DNA of 64,000 nt, from positions 1,133,255 to 1,197,254 of the forward strand of contig NC_050468.1 in NCBI RefSeq assembly GCF_013373865.1. The letters are read 5' to 3'. Both the position numbers and the translations under genes were made by a program. The notes under the pieces are model-generated. The model made no database searches, was not told the origin of the DNA, and worked only from the letters and a program-made list of their open reading frames with translations. The stretch is from Monomorium pharaonis (lineage: Eukaryota; Arthropoda; Insecta; Hymenoptera; Formicidae). Positions 33,690 to 46,643 of this stretch are shown piece by piece (within the stretch, counting starts at the first letter, position 1; each line of letters opens with the position of its first letter).

Positions 33690-34770
33690 TCTGTTTCGCC
33701 ACTCTTAAATTCCGACTTGAATTTGGTGTTGAACAATGGTTATATATAAGACATTAATTCCCTAGAAGTTTCAGATTGGGCCCATTTTTTATTTTCAAGA
33801 TATGGCAGGTCAAAGTTTGCATTCTGCAACGCTAACACAGGCACATACAAAAAAAGTGGTCTGTCTTTGGAACCTCATTAGTCAATCTCTATGTATTTTG
33901 ACGTGTTGAACACAAATCCGGTGTCAGAATTGTTCCATCACCCACCTCTCTTTTAAATCGAAAAATGACCTAAAAATCTTTGAAAATCATAATTTCGTTG
34001 CACGCAAAAAGCAGTGGATGATGGGGCAATTCTAATACCGGATTTGTGTTCAGCTCAAAATACATAAAGATATCAAGATTTGGTCCGTGATACAGACCTT
34101 TTTTGTGGGTGGCTATGCTGCATTGCCGCACCAAAATACATTTTTCAAACATTTAAGTTTATCCATGAATTTTTTTGTTACCATATCTTTAATAATTTTA
34201 TAAATACAGTTATTTAAAAATAATGATAGGTGGTAATCACGTAGTGTCTCGACATTCAAAAAATTAAATGTGACCTTAAAAGTAAATCTAAATTGCAATC
34301 TTGCCAATAAGACTGAGGCAAAAAACAGGTCAAAAATTGTTTATTTCACCACCCTTGAATTTCGATTTGAATTTGGTGCTAAACAATAGTTATATATAAG
34401 ACATTAATCCCCTAGGAGTTTCAGATTGAACCTACTTTTTATCTTCAAGATATGAGAGCTCAAAGTTTACATTTTTCAACACTAACATGCAGACAAAAAA
34501 GCAAAAAGATCTGTTTCTGAGACCCCATTCTCAATCACAGTCAATCTCTATATTTTGACGTGCTAAACACGAATCCGGCGTCAGAATTGTTCCATTACCT
34601 ATCTTTTTTTTTTAAATCAAAAAAATGGCTTTAATAAACTTTAAAAATCGTAATAATTTTGCTGCATTTCCGGATTTGTGTTCAGCGGCTCAAAATACAT
34701 AAAGATATCAAGGTTTGGTCCGTGATACAGACTTTTTTTTGTTGATGGCTGTGCCACACTAAAAAAAATT
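33690..34770. repeat. Two direct copies of a roughly 650-bp unit
   Basis: Text such as TTTGGTG(T/C)T(G/A)AACAAT, TATATATAAGACATTAAT and AGATATCAAG(A/G)TTTGGTCC recurs with a spacing of about 646 bp. A short inverted copy of the last landmark (GGACCAAACCATGATATC) closes the block near 34780-34800. Confidence 0.75.
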
Positions 34771-34819
34771 GACCTGTATCACGGACCAAACCATGATATC
34801 TTTATGTATGTTATGTATG

Positions 34820-36140
34820 TTGTTTACGTCTTGTATTTTCAGGAAAAAAATATTTGACTTTCTTTTCAAAAAAAGTATTTACACTGGGTGACTACCACCT
34901 TAACTTGTCTTCGGACAACTGCCAAAAACGAACTACCGTGACTTTCGGTTACAAAATAGTACAAGAGCATAGTTGAAACTTTTAACTACCACTAGAAGTA
35001 TTATTTTTTCTTAAATCAAAAAGACATAACGTGTTAAATTTAAGCAATAAATAGTAACCACCCACAGTGACTTCAAAGAGTTAATATAGAATTATCTAAG
35101 CACATTTGACTAAATATAAAATTAATCCTAAAACAATACACCAGAGTAGTTTTGTACCCCACCGCAAAATTTGAATTTACCTCCTAATTTAACAGAAAAA
35201 AAAATCAACTCAAGACACCTTAATTTAAATTAAAGTCTTATAAAGGAATGGCAAGATCAAAAGTGTATTACCAATTTTAGTAAACTTTAGATATGTTGCA
35301 GAACATAAAAAATATTAGACTCATATTTTTTTAGCGGCATATTTCAATGTTTAGGAATTAAAATCACCCCTTAAAAATAATTGATTATTTTGCTTTTAGC
35401 AAATATCTTGGAAAATATAAAGTCTATAAAAAAATGTTCTATACAAAAGTTTTATGGCATTTTATACTCTTTACAATGGTATATTTATATTTCTCAAAAA
35501 TTTCAAAATTTTAATTTATCCCAATTCCTACCTCTTATTTTGCAAAATTTTGTAAAAATAAAAATTAAAAAGCGTTAAAAAACAAATCCATTCATATAAA
35601 ATAATATATGTGTTCCACCATTCAATTTTTGGGAAAACAAAGTGATAATCTCATGCTATAGCCGCCGCGTCATCATGGTTACGCTAGAAGTAGTATGACG
35701 TTATTTCTTTAGCCGCGCCACATTCAATAACTTCCTTTTCGGCATATATTCTTGTATCAAAACATTCTAGTTTCTGAAATTGTGTTAGGGCAATGTTTAT
35801 TCATAAATCTAATAATACTGATTAAAGATTTGACATTCCGAAAAAATACTTCCCTTAGCCAAGTTTTTACATGACTTGATGTTAAATTGCTTAATGTTGA
35901 AGACATAATAAAGATATTAGACACATTTAATAATGTTTCTTGTAATTTCAGATCAAAGGTTCCTGTAACGTTTTTAATACTATAAAAAGAAGTAATAATC
36001 TGCTATCAGCCGAAATAGTCGATTGAATCGTATAGCTGTGCGTAATGACATTGTTGATATAAACTGTGCTATACATTCTATCTTTTTTATACCCTTTTGA
36101 GCTAAAGTATGACCAAAATAAAATTTTAACTAAAATTCAC
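34820..36140. other. AT-rich, no feature
   Basis: No gene, RNA or repeat structure recognised. Prp19 upstream exons were looked for here and not found. Confidence 0.5.
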
Positions 36141-36145
36141 TCTAA

Positions 36146-36405
36146 CCCTGGTAAAAATGTAAAATCGGAGCGTAAGTCGAATATAAAGGGAGAGTAATAA
36201 AAGCGTTAACAAACCTTCTACGAAGCGTAAATTGAAACAATGAAATGTAAAAGAAGTATTAACGCTTCTTTTACATTTTATTGTTTCAATTTACGCTTCG
36301 TAGAAGGTTTGTTAACGCTTCTATTACTTTCCCTTTACATTCAACTTACGCTCTTACTCTCCCTTTACATTCGACTTACCCTCCGATTTTATATTTTCAC
36401 CAGGG
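36146..36405. mobile_element. Near-perfect foldback MITE
   Basis: Ends CCCTGG and CCAGGG. The arms are complementary almost to the centre (around 36255), with landmarks GCGTTAACAAACCTTCTACG and its complement, giving a hairpin of about 110-bp stem. The right arm has an extra tandem copy of a 30-bp CTTTACATTC(A/G)ACTTAC motif. Confidence 0.85.
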
Positions 36406-36817
36406 AATCCGATTTATAAATATTTTTTTTTAATATCGATTAATATAATATTTAACAAAATATGTCGTATTTATGTTCTAAATAAGGTTTTAATAGTAAA
36501 AATTTTTTTCGTAACAATTTTGTTATTTTTCTAGATACAATATTATGTACCCTTTTAAATCTTTGTACACATGTCTCTGAAGAATTGTGTTTGAATCCTG
36601 CCGCATTTCGTTCATCTTGTGCTCGAGAAACCCATCAAGCAGTATCAATATCATAAATAAATAACAATGGCAGAATTAAACAGCATATATTTGATTATTA
36701 TTATTATAATTTCTTCAAAATTAAAAAATAGATCTATTTTAATATGTATATGTACATAACTGACATTTAAATTCTAGTTCCACCATTCGTTCTTGTTTTT
36801 ATATTATTATATATAAA

Positions 36818-37133
36818 AATGACCTGATGTGCACCACGTAGAGAATGACGGTCAGATTTTACACATCATGTGGCTCTAAAATTCATCGGTGGAAATTTGT
36901 ACTTACTAATCTGAATATAACGGATAGCTGACGCACCAATTTCACTATCAACAGAAGTCAACAGAAGATTACATTCATCTATACTCATAAACCCACACAT
37001 ACACGTAAACATACATATACTCATACATAAAAAATAAATATACAAATTTGTTTAAAAAAATCAGCCTTTTCAAGGCTACATAATGTGCAAAATCCAATCG
37101 TCAATCTCCACATGGTGCACATCGGGTCACTTT
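36818..37133. mobile_element. MITE with about 57-bp inverted ends
   Basis: The left end AAATGACCTGATGTGCACCA and right end TGGTGCACATCGGGTCACTT are inverted copies, and the match continues inward through GATTTTACACAT. Noncoding interior with ATACATAC-type repeats. Confidence 0.75.
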
Positions 37134-37374
37134 GATGACGGCGGTACGATTGAGTTAAACAAATAAAATCAATGTGCAATATCATATTGATACTCAAAAT
37201 TCATAATATTAAAAAAATACCGTATTTATTCGTTAAAATACTCTAAAATGCAGTGCAAATTTCAAACTCGTGTGCAATCAACAAAAAACGTCGTATCGAC
37301 ATGTATTTTTTTAAATTGTTTAGAAAAGAATGAACTTCAAAAATGTGGATTAATATTAACAAGATTTTAACAAA

Positions 37375-37569
37375 AAAACTTGTAAAAAATGATAACAAAC
37401 TTTTATTTTTTTTAATTAAAAAAAGTTTGGTTTTTATGCGATACAAAAGGTTCGCACTTAACAAATCAAACTTTCGCCTAGGAATTCTCAAAGTAGTCAT
37501 TGCCCTTTAATTTAAAAAAAAGTACATGTAATTTGGATAATATTTCGCAAAGTTGCATCATATTGAAGA
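37375..37569. mobile_element. Truncated copy of the CACTGGCGC MITE
   Basis: Matches the right two thirds of the full copy at 46300-46643 (GCGATACAAAAGGTTCGCAC, GTACATGTAATTTGGAT, GCAAAGTTGCATCA). It ends abruptly where BEL/Pao protease sequence begins. Confidence 0.75.
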
Positions 37570-40500
37570 TCGTCGCGTCACATTACTCGCCACCTGTCGG
37601 ATATCGATACCCACTCCCGACGGAGGCTTCAAGATAGCTCAAATGCTTATCGATTCAGGATCGGAATTATCATTCATCACAGAAGAATTGGTGAGATCTC
37701 TGCGATTACCCCGCATCAAGGCTTCCATCCCGCTCCTTGGCATCGGCGGAATGTCTTCCGGCCGCACACGTGGGCGTGTCACCGTGCCGTTATCTTCGAT
37801 ACACGACTCTTCGATCACGTACGACCTGCACGCCTACATTCTTCCGCGTGTGACCTTTCAGCTACCCACTTTTAAGATTCCAACAAGTGAATGGGTGCAT
37901 CTTCAAGGAATACAATTAGCTGATCCGATTTCGGACGCCCTAATTCGATTCAGATCATCCTGGGAGCGGATGCCTACGGCCATATTATCAAACCAGACCT
38001 GATTCAAGGCGATTCATCGTCGCCGATCGCCCGATCTACCATCTTCGGTTGGATCGTGTCTGGACCGGTGAACACTGAAGAAATCAGTGACGCAGTCGAG
38101 AGTTTATCACTGCTCCATCGACCATCAATTACATCAGTTGTTAAAGAAATTCTGGGAACAGGAGGAACTCCCACCGACTAAGTCCACCTCCCTCAGCCCC
38201 GAGGAAGCAGAATGCGAAGCATTCTTTTGTTCCACTCATCGGCGTGATGAGAACGGTCGATATGTAGTGCGACTACCTCTGAAGTCACCACCTACAGAAC
38301 TTGGCAACTCTTCTTCTGTCGCTTTCAGCAGCTTGATTCGACTTCGTCGACGGTTTGACAAGGACCCACCTTATCATCAATTATACACGGATTTCATGCT
38401 GGAATATCTAGAGCTCGGACACATGGAGCCCGTGCCTCATTTGGAAATAGATCGCCATCCAGCTTACTATATGCCACATCACGGAGTTTACCGCGAACAT
38501 AGCGAAACCACAAAACTACGGATGGTTTTCAATGGCTCCAGTCGTTCCGATAATGGAGTTTCTGTTAATGATATCTTATACCCAGGAGCCAAACTACAAA
38601 CCGACATATTCAACGTTCTGCTTCGGTTTCGACAGCATCAGGTTGTCTTTTCGATGGACGTTGTTAAAATGTACCGCCAAATCATCATCCATGAAGAGGA
38701 CCAGGACCTTCAAAGGATTTATTGGTTTGATGATCATCAAACGCCCCATTCATATCGACTCACGACTGTGACTTATGGCCTTAATTGCGCACCCTTTCTA
38801 GCTCTTCGGGTCATCGAGCAATTAATTATCGATGAAGGTCATCAATTTCCTAAAGCGGTGCCAGCATTGAGTAAGGGTCGTTATGTCGACGACATTTTCG
38901 GGGGAGCCGACTCGATAGAAGAAACGATAGAAATCATAAATCAATTGACGCTTCTCTGTACGGCGGGCGGGTTTCCGCTACAAAAGTGGAATAGCAATTC
39001 GCAAGAGATTCTACGACGCATGGCAGTCACTCCAAATAAAGACGTACCAATTACTCAAAGCCACTCGTCCAGAGTAAAGACTTTAGGACTCTGCTGGCGT
39101 CCGGAGACAGACGAATTTAAATTTACGTCGTTGCCGACGCCAAGCCGCGTCATCACCAAGAGAACCGTCCTCTCCGAGATCGCACAACTGTACGACCCAC
39201 TTGGTCTCCTATCCCCGGTTGTAATACGGGCAAAGATGTTGCTTCAGGAACTTTGGGTTGCAAAGATTGGATGACTCGCTGCCTCCGGAACTCGAAACCC
39301 GCTGGAACAGTTTTCGTCAAGACTTACCGCTTTTAAGCCAACTCAAATTTCCACGATGGCTACACATTTATTCGAAAGCAAAAGCAATAGAATTACATGG
39401 ATTCTCAGATGCCTCGCAGCTGGCCATGGCTGCGGTCGTCTATGTCAAAGTCTCTAGCGAAACGGAAGAAGCCTCTCTGTCTCTCATATGTGCCAAAACG
39501 AAGGTAGCGCCTTTAAAACGCATGACCATACTCAGATTGGAATTGACTGCTGCTGTCATGGTATCTCGTCTCCTTCTAAAGGTTCAACGAACCCTGAATC
39601 TGACAGATTGCCCGACGTATTTATGGACGGATTCGGCCGTAACATTGGCTTGGATCACGACTCACCAATCACGATGGAAAGAATTCGTGCATAATCGCAC
39701 CACCGTCATTCAAGAAGCCACTCCATCGGCCACCTGGCAATTTGTTCCTGGCAAGGACAATCCGGCCGATTGTGCGTCACGGGGAATTAACAGCGCCCAA
39801 TTGAAGCACCACCCCCTGTGGTGGTCGGGACCTGCTTGGTTACGTCGGGATCCACATCATTGGCCAAATGTCAATGCACCACCTACACCTCACTTCGAGC
39901 AAGAGAAAAGACCACATCACGCCATGGCAACCACGAAAGCTGCGGTGCCCACTTGTTGGGAGTTGCTGGCACGATATTCCTCTCTGCCAAAACTTTTGAA
40001 AGTTACCGCACGTGTTCAGAGGGCAGCTGAACGTTTTCGATTTTCGCGCTCGCCTACTTTGGATAGCCCGCTGACGCCGCCCGAGTTGAGACGAAGTCGT
40101 CAGCTCTGGATTCGACTCATACAGAGAGCATACTTTCCCGAGGAGATCGGATTGCTATCCACCGGAAAACACCTACCACGATCGAATCCGTTGATACGTC
40201 TAACACCAATCCTGGATAGTGATGGTCTCCTCCGAGTGGGGGGAAAACTTGAGAATTCACCATTAGACCCGGAGTCGAAACACCCATACATAATACCTAG
40301 GCACTCACTTCTAACCACTTTAATAATTGCAGACTCTCACGTCCAGACCCTACACGGGGGAACGCAACTCACTTCAGCGCACATACGCCAAACCTACTGG
40401 ATCGTTGGAGGTCGAGCTCCGGTAAGATCACATATACTACGATGCGTTGCGCGCGTCATCGAAAACAACGGGCACAACAACTTATGGGACAATTACCAAC

Positions 40501-41487
40501 TGCTAGAGTAACTCCGGCCCGAGCATTCTTAAATGCCGGGGTCGATTACGCTGGTCCCATAATAATAAAGACTTGGCGCGGACGAGCCGCCCAAACCTAC
40601 AAGGGATACCTAGCCATCTTCGTTTGTTTTCGTCACGGCACCTCTGCCGTGCACTTGGAAGTCGTGACAGAATACAGCACAGAAGCCTTTATGGCAGCAT
40701 ACAAGAGATTCTGCAGTCGACGCGGAATCTATGCGACTCTGCACAGCGACTGCGGAACAAATTTCGTCGGGGCCGATGTAGAACTCCGCAAACTCTTCAA
40801 CTCAGTCTCTCAGGAGCTGAAAGACTTAGCGAGCCTGCTATCCGATTGCGGGACTGAGTGGAAGTTCATACCACCGGCGACCCCTCACTTCGGCAGCATA
40901 TGGGAAGCTGCTGTAAAATCAACAAAGTTTCACCTACGTCGAATCATTGGGGACTCATTATTAACTTATGAGGAACTCTCCACCCTTATGTCACAGATTG
41001 AAGCTGTTCTAAACTCCAGGCCCATCTCTCCGATGTCTGATGATAGCGAGGACTTGTCGATCCTGACACCGGGACATTTCTTGATCGGGAATGCGATCCA
41101 TGCCATTCCTGAACCAAACCTGATCGAAGAATCGTCATCACGTTTATCCCGTTGGCAACTAATCCGTCAAAAGACGGAGCTATTCTGGAAGCGTTGGACA
41201 ACCGAGTGCCTCCAACGCTATCAGGCGATATCCAAATGGCATCACCCATCAAACGAATTAAGAGAAGGTTCTCTGGTACTTCTGTTGGATGAGCGTTACC
41301 CACCAACCAAGTGGCCGCTAGCTCGTGTAGTGAAACTACACCCAGGACAGGATGGACTCACTCGAGTGGTAACAGTCAGAACATCTACTTCGATACTCAA
41401 AAGACCCGTCACCAAAGTTTGCATTCTGCCGGTCGAACCGAAAAACCGGATATTTGGCAACAAAGTTCCCGAAGGCGGGCGGGAAAA
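37570..41487 (+). pseudogene. Second BEL/Pao pol, 5' truncated and frameshifted
   Basis: Protease with DSGSE near 37650. RT with VVFSMDVVKMYRQ and YVDDIFGG (38085-39270). A BEL connection motif LYDPLGLLSP (about 39190). RNase H region with KVAPLKRMTILRLELTAA (39480-39570). Integrase with zinc residues and GVDYAGPI, HSDCGTNF and HFGSIWEA (40300-40920). Frame changes near 37955, 38095, 39265 and 40470 break it into four pieces. The first residues of the open frame (MHHIED) come from the fused MITE, so gag and the 5' LTR are gone. It differs in sequence from the copy at 22088. Confidence 0.9.
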
Positions 41488-41945
41488 TGTTCTGAGCTGA
41501 GAGAGAGAGAGAGGGAGAGAGAGATATTCTCAACCCTTCTGCCTGAATGACAAAGCGTCGCCTGTTTTCCTTTTCTATTCACTCTTCTTTCTCTCTCTCG
41601 GCACGCGTCATGGGATGCGGTCGACCGATCTCGTTTTGTTTTCGGCAACAAAGCTTGATCGGAGGAGCTCTTTAAGCAGCTTCGGGTGCAATCGACTTGC
41701 CCCGTCATCTATCGGCTTGGCGTTGCTGACATTCATGAAAGATTCTTTCTTTTTCTTAAATATCTTATTTACAGTATCATACAATTCTAACTTTGTTTCT
41801 TATCGAATTGTATCGTACTGTTAAATTCTTGATGAAAACATTAATAAAAAATTACCATAAATTCACGATTGATTCTTAAAGTGATAATTTTCTTTTATAA
41901 GTGTATTATAATATTTGCCGTTTATTACGGTTTTAATTTGTCATA
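41488..41945 (+). repeat. Probable 3' LTR of the second BEL/Pao element
   Basis: TGTTCTGAGCTGAG follows a purine-rich GAAGGCGGGCGGGA. The right boundary is not defined because no second LTR or target duplication is visible. A GA-rich microsatellite lies at 41499-41523. Confidence 0.5.
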
Positions 41946-42119
41946 TCTTTGCTAACTCCTAATTTATCAAGTAATCGCGCATGTGCATAGCTGCCATCGC
42001 CACGAGTGTTGGCGCGGTGCGGTGAGACGCGAGGGCGGCGAAGCACAGGCAGCGGCACCGCTTCTCCTTCTTCCCCCCACCGCCGGCAGCCAATGCTCGA
42101 CACAGTGGGCCGCGCTACA

Positions 42120-42290
42120 GCTCGAGCGTCTCGGCTTTTCACACGGCGCGCTCTCATTCGTATAATTTGAAAAATTTATATCTCGATTATTGATAGACCT
42201 AACCCAAGACAATATTGAACTTTTATGTTCATCTCGATCCCGTCTATCTTTCCATTACGGGATGGCTTCCAATTACATTACACCCTGTAC
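42120..42290 (+). mobile_element. Right half of an ACACCCTGT-ended MITE
   Basis: Matches the reverse complement of 42770-42905 (GGCGCGCTCTCATTCG, AATTTGAAAAAT, GACCTAACCCAAGA) and ends ACACCCTGTA. A GC-rich 180-bp patch (41990-42120) of unknown origin precedes it. Confidence 0.55.
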
Positions 42291-42337
42291 ATATATATTA
42301 TACATAATGTATACGTATATATTATTAAATGTATATA

Positions 42338-42715
42338 TGTATAGGATGGTTGTCTATAAACGTACAAACTTTATAAAAAAGCATCGGGATAAGTACAACA
42401 AACAAAAAACAATTAGAATCGACTATATAAAATCTTGAAAAAAATTGCTGAAATGTGCAAATAAACGCGCAGTGGACGGGCATCGTGGGCCTTAATCACC
42501 CTGTATATACATTATCCAAACAAAATTACTTTTTTAAACCGGTAAAAAAAGGCGCCAGATGTATGATTTTTCTTTAAGGAAAAAAATCACAAATTCTAGA
42601 TAGTACTTTTGATCAAATTAAACCTAAGTGATATATACCTTTATGGTTGGAAAAATTCACATTTATTTATGTATCAAATAAATCCAAGATAATGCTTTTT
42701 ATCAAATTCAACTAA

Positions 42716-42725
<10 letters not shown>
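42338..42725 (-). mobile_element. Composite repeat, second copy
   Basis: Reverse-oriented equivalent of 3490-3856, with the CACCCTGTATA end at about 42497-42507 and the GGCGCC and TTATGGTTGG landmarks beyond. Confidence 0.65.

Positions 42726-42764
<39 letters not shown>
42719..42764. repeat. (TA)n microsatellite
   Basis: Pure TA run next to the MITE at 42764. Confidence 0.95.
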
Positions 42765-42766
<2 letters not shown>

Positions 42767-43176
42767 AGGTGTCCCAAAACATATGGGTCAACGTTCGTAA
42801 AAAGGTAGAAGGGATCGATATTGTATTGAATTAGATCTTGGGTTAGGTCCACCAATAATTGAGGTATTAATTTTTCAAATTATGCGAATGAGAGCGCGCC
42901 GAAAAAAAAGCTCGATCCGCTCAAGCGGATAGATTCACGATAGATTATTTTTTCCGTGTTATGGATCGGAAAAATAATCTATCGTGAATGCATAATAAGC
43001 TTTTATTAATTTACCGTTCACAATTACGACAAAAATTAATTAGATTTGTAAATTCCATACGTTAGTATCTCGAGTATTGATGGACCTAATTCAAGATAAT
43101 ATTGGACTTTTATGTTCATTTCGATCCCTTCTACCTTTTTACGAGCGTTGACCCACAAGGATTTGGGACACCCTGT
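42764..43176. mobile_element. CAGGGTGTCCCAAA-type MITE, 413 bp
   Basis: The ends ACAAGGTGTCCCAAA and TTTGGGACACCCTGT are inverted repeats, and the match extends about 55 bp inward (GGTAGAAGGGATCGA). A second, central hairpin at 42933-42989 has 23-24 bp arms (ATTCACGATAGATTATTTTT). TA-rich and GT-rich repeats flank it. Confidence 0.8.
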
Positions 43177-43308
43177 GTGTGTGTGCGTGCGTGCGTGCGT
43201 GTCATTTATATATCTACTATTTTAGTTGAATTTGATAAAAAATATTATCTTTGGTTTATTTGATACATAAATAAATGTAATTTTTTCCAACCATATATCA
43301 TGATATAT

Positions 43309-43645
43309 CCCAAGTAGCACGATAGGTCGACTGTAGCATTCTAAATTCCACAAATTATAAAGCAGTTACAACCGTTCTCCCTACGTTCCTCAATGCTAGC
43401 AAGTCGTAATCAACAATAGAAGATTAAATGTTATTCTAGAACATTCCTACATGCATCCTACTAGGACGCATGTAGAATGCTTTTGGCAGACATTTGTTAA
43501 TGAATTCATCGTGCAAGAATTAAAGTAATTTTGTAGAACACAAATGTAGCAAAAAATAGATAGCGTTTTCATTTAATTCACTATGCATGAAAAATTGTCA
43601 AATATTATTCGCATACAGTTGTATCTGCTACTCGTGCTACCTGAG
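43309..43645. mobile_element. MITE with CCCAAGTAGCACGA ends
   Basis: The left end CCCAAGTAGCACGA is mirrored by TCGTGCTACCTGAG on the right. It sits inside a copy of the AT-rich module of the composite repeat, which continues on both sides (TATA at each junction). An inner palindrome lies around 43445-43480 (ACATGCATCCTA, TAGGACGCATGT). Confidence 0.7.
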
Positions 43646-44052
43646 TATACCTTTATAATTTAAAAAAAATCACGTTTGATAAAAAGTATTATCTTGGATT
43701 TATTTGATACATAAATGTGATGTTTTCCAACCATAAAGGTATATATCACTTAGATTGAATTTAATTGAGAAAGGAACTATATAGGATTTGTGATTTTTTT
43801 CCTTAAAAAAAAAAACTATACACTTGGCGCCTTTTTTATCGGTTTAAAAAAATAATTTTGTTTGGATAATGTATATTAGATAGTTATATAAAAGATAATT
43901 TTTAATCTTTAAAAAAAAAAAAATAGGTAGACAGATAGATTGAGAGACAGAAAAAGAAAGAGAAATAGAGACGGAAAACAAAAAATTAGAAGAAAAAACA
44001 ATGATTTTTGCAGAAAGGAATAGAAAAAGAGAAAAATAGAAAATACAGTAAT

Positions 44053-44054
44053 GC

Positions 44055-44123
<69 letters not shown>
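44053..44123. repeat. (TC)n then (TA)n microsatellite
   Basis: CTCTCT run passes directly into a TATATA run. Confidence 0.95.
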
Positions 44124-44130
<7 letters not shown>

Positions 44131-44679
44131 GTATGTTTATATAAATATTTCTTTTAAATATATCTTTAAAACTTTTTAATTATAAGATTTTAAGTTGTTA
44201 ATTTTTATAAAAAAAAAAGAGATAGATAAATAGATAGATAAATAAATAGATAGAGAAGTAGAAAGAAATAGGGAACAACATTAAAATATAACATAATTAG
44301 AAGAAACAACGATTTTTGTAAGTAGAAGAAACAGTAAGATAGTGCAAAAGAAAAAGAGTAAAAGAAAAATAGAGTGTTAGAAAGAAGTAATAAGAAAAAA
44401 TATCAAATATTTAATTTTTTAATAATATTATTCAATATTGTCTGTATATGTATGTTTATATATGGTGTTTCAAATAAATTGACATTTTACTTCTCAGGAA
44501 AAAGATTGATAAATATATATATAAATAGAGGGGGAGGTAGAAATTTAGAACAGAATGAAAATATAATATAATTTATAATTTAATAAAAAATTTTACTTTA
44601 AAATAATTCGTAAAATATATTATATAATAACAATATCTTTTATATTTTAAAATCTTGCAGAAAGTAGGTAAAGAAAAAG

Positions 44680-45255
44680 GGTAATACTTAAGGAGAGCTC
44701 ACTGTTCACCAAATTTGTTAAAACTTAACAATATTGTGTTTTTGTACGTAGAACACGAATCTGGCAGAAAAAAGCGTCGCTCTGCCCCGCGAGACAAGAG
44801 AAAGCGTGTAAAAGTGCCAAGTCAAACGCCGATAACGACGCTTGTAAGCGCTTTCAGCGTAAAAGCGAGCAAGACAAACGCACCCATTAAGGTAATACTG
44901 AAGGAGACGGTCTTGTTTCACGCAAAACAAAGTATTCTGTTTTAGCAAAAAAAAAAACCATTTGTTAAAGCAGAAAATACCTTGTTTTGAGTGCATGTAA
45001 TTAAACGCATTGAAGTGTTTGCACATGTAGCCACGGAGCATGCGCATTTATGGCCACGGGACCAGGTTCAGTCGCAATATTTCCTCGGTATGACAGGTTT
45101 CATAACCTGTCAAATAGTGAACTTTAACGATTAATATCTCGTGTCGCGGGGCAGAGCGATGCTTTTTCTGCCAGATTCGTGTTCTACGCACAAAAATAGA
45201 ATATTGTTAAGTATTAACAAATTCGGTGAACAGTGAGCTCTCCTTAAGTATTACC
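44680..45255. mobile_element. 576-bp TIR element with 8-bp target duplication
   Basis: Ends GGTAATACTTAAGGAGAGC and its complement; inverted match of about 115 bp reaching the CTGCCCCGCGAGAC block. AGAAAAAG is duplicated exactly at 44672-44679 and 45256-45263. A third end-like motif, GGTAATACTGAAGGAGAC, lies inside at about 44890. No transposase; superfamilies with 8-bp duplications include hAT, P and Merlin. The GGTAATAC end does not decide between them. Confidence 0.85.
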
Positions 45256-46299
45256 AGAAAAAGATAGGTAGATAGATTGATTTAGAGATAGAAAGAGAGA
45301 GAGAGAGAGATTACGGGATTCAAAAAATTTAAAGGAAAAACAGCGATTTTTGTTGTCAGAAGAAACGGACAAAGTAAGATAGAGAGTTTAAGAAAGAAGA
45401 AATAAGGAGAAATTTAAATATCAGATAATATTAAAATAAGAAATAATTGCACTGTTATGTCTGTATATTTATATTTATATATATATTTCTTTTAAATTTA
45501 TCTTCAAATTTTTTAAATATTTTCCAATATAAAATTTTAAATCAAAATTCTTTGGTAAGAGGCTAATAAGTCAATACAGAATCTTGGTGTATAAATCTTT
45601 TTACTTGATTACAATAAAGTTTTTAATGTTTAATTTTTATAGAAATAAATAAAAGAAATAAATAAATAGATAGGTAGATAGAGGAAGTGTGTAAAATAGG
45701 CAACATTAAAATATAATATAATTAGGCAAAACAATGACTTTTATAGATAAAGAGAACAGATGGAGAATGCAAAAGAAAATGAGAAAGGGAAAAAAAAGTG
45801 TAAAAAAAAAAGTAATAAGAAAATTAAATATTTAATTTTTTAATAACATTGTCCAATATTATCTGTTATGTACGCTTATGTATGGAGGTTTAAATAATTT
45901 GAAATTTTGCATACTTCTTGGAAATGAGATTAATAAATAGATATATAGATAGATTGAAAGAGAGAGAAATATGTAACAACAAGAAAATATATTATTTATA
46001 ATTTAATTAAAAATTGTACTTTAAATTAATACATTAAATATATCATATAATATCTTTAAAACCTTTCAAAAAGAAAGAAGTTGAAAAAAAATAATATTGG
46101 ATATAGATTAAAAAATAAAAAAAGAGATTACGGGTGTCAAAAAATTAGAAAGAAAAACACCGACTTTTTCTGAAAGAAAAACGGACAGAGTGAAAAAGAG
46201 TTTACGAGAAGGAGAATTATTAGGTAATTATAAAATAGAAAATAACATTGCACAATAATGTCTGTTTATGTATCTTTACATATGTATTTCTTTTAAATA

Positions 46300-46643
46300 C
46301 ACTGGCGCAAAAAAAAACAAAACAAAATTTTTGACCGATTTTTAGGCAATTTTTAAAGTGATGCAACTTTGCGAAAAATTATCCAAATTACATGTACTTT
46401 TTTTTAAATTAACAAACTTTTACTTTTTTCAATTAAAAAACACATGTTTGGTTTTCATGCGATACAAAAGGTTCGCACTTAACAAATCAAACTTTCGCGT
46501 AGGGATTCTCAAAGTAGAGTCTTTGCCCTTTAATTTAAAAAAAAAGTACATGTAATTTGGATGATTTTTCGCAAAGTTGCATCACATTGAAGATTGCGTA
46601 AAAATCGATCAAAAATTTTGTTTCGTTTTTTTTGGCGCCAGTG
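46300..46643. mobile_element. MITE with CACTGGCGC ends, full copy
   Basis: Left CACTGGCGCAAAAAAAA and right TTTTTTTTGGCGCCAGTG, with an inverted match of about 100 bp including GTGATGCAACTTTGCGAAAA. Preceded by TA. A truncated copy is at 37375-37569. Confidence 0.85.
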
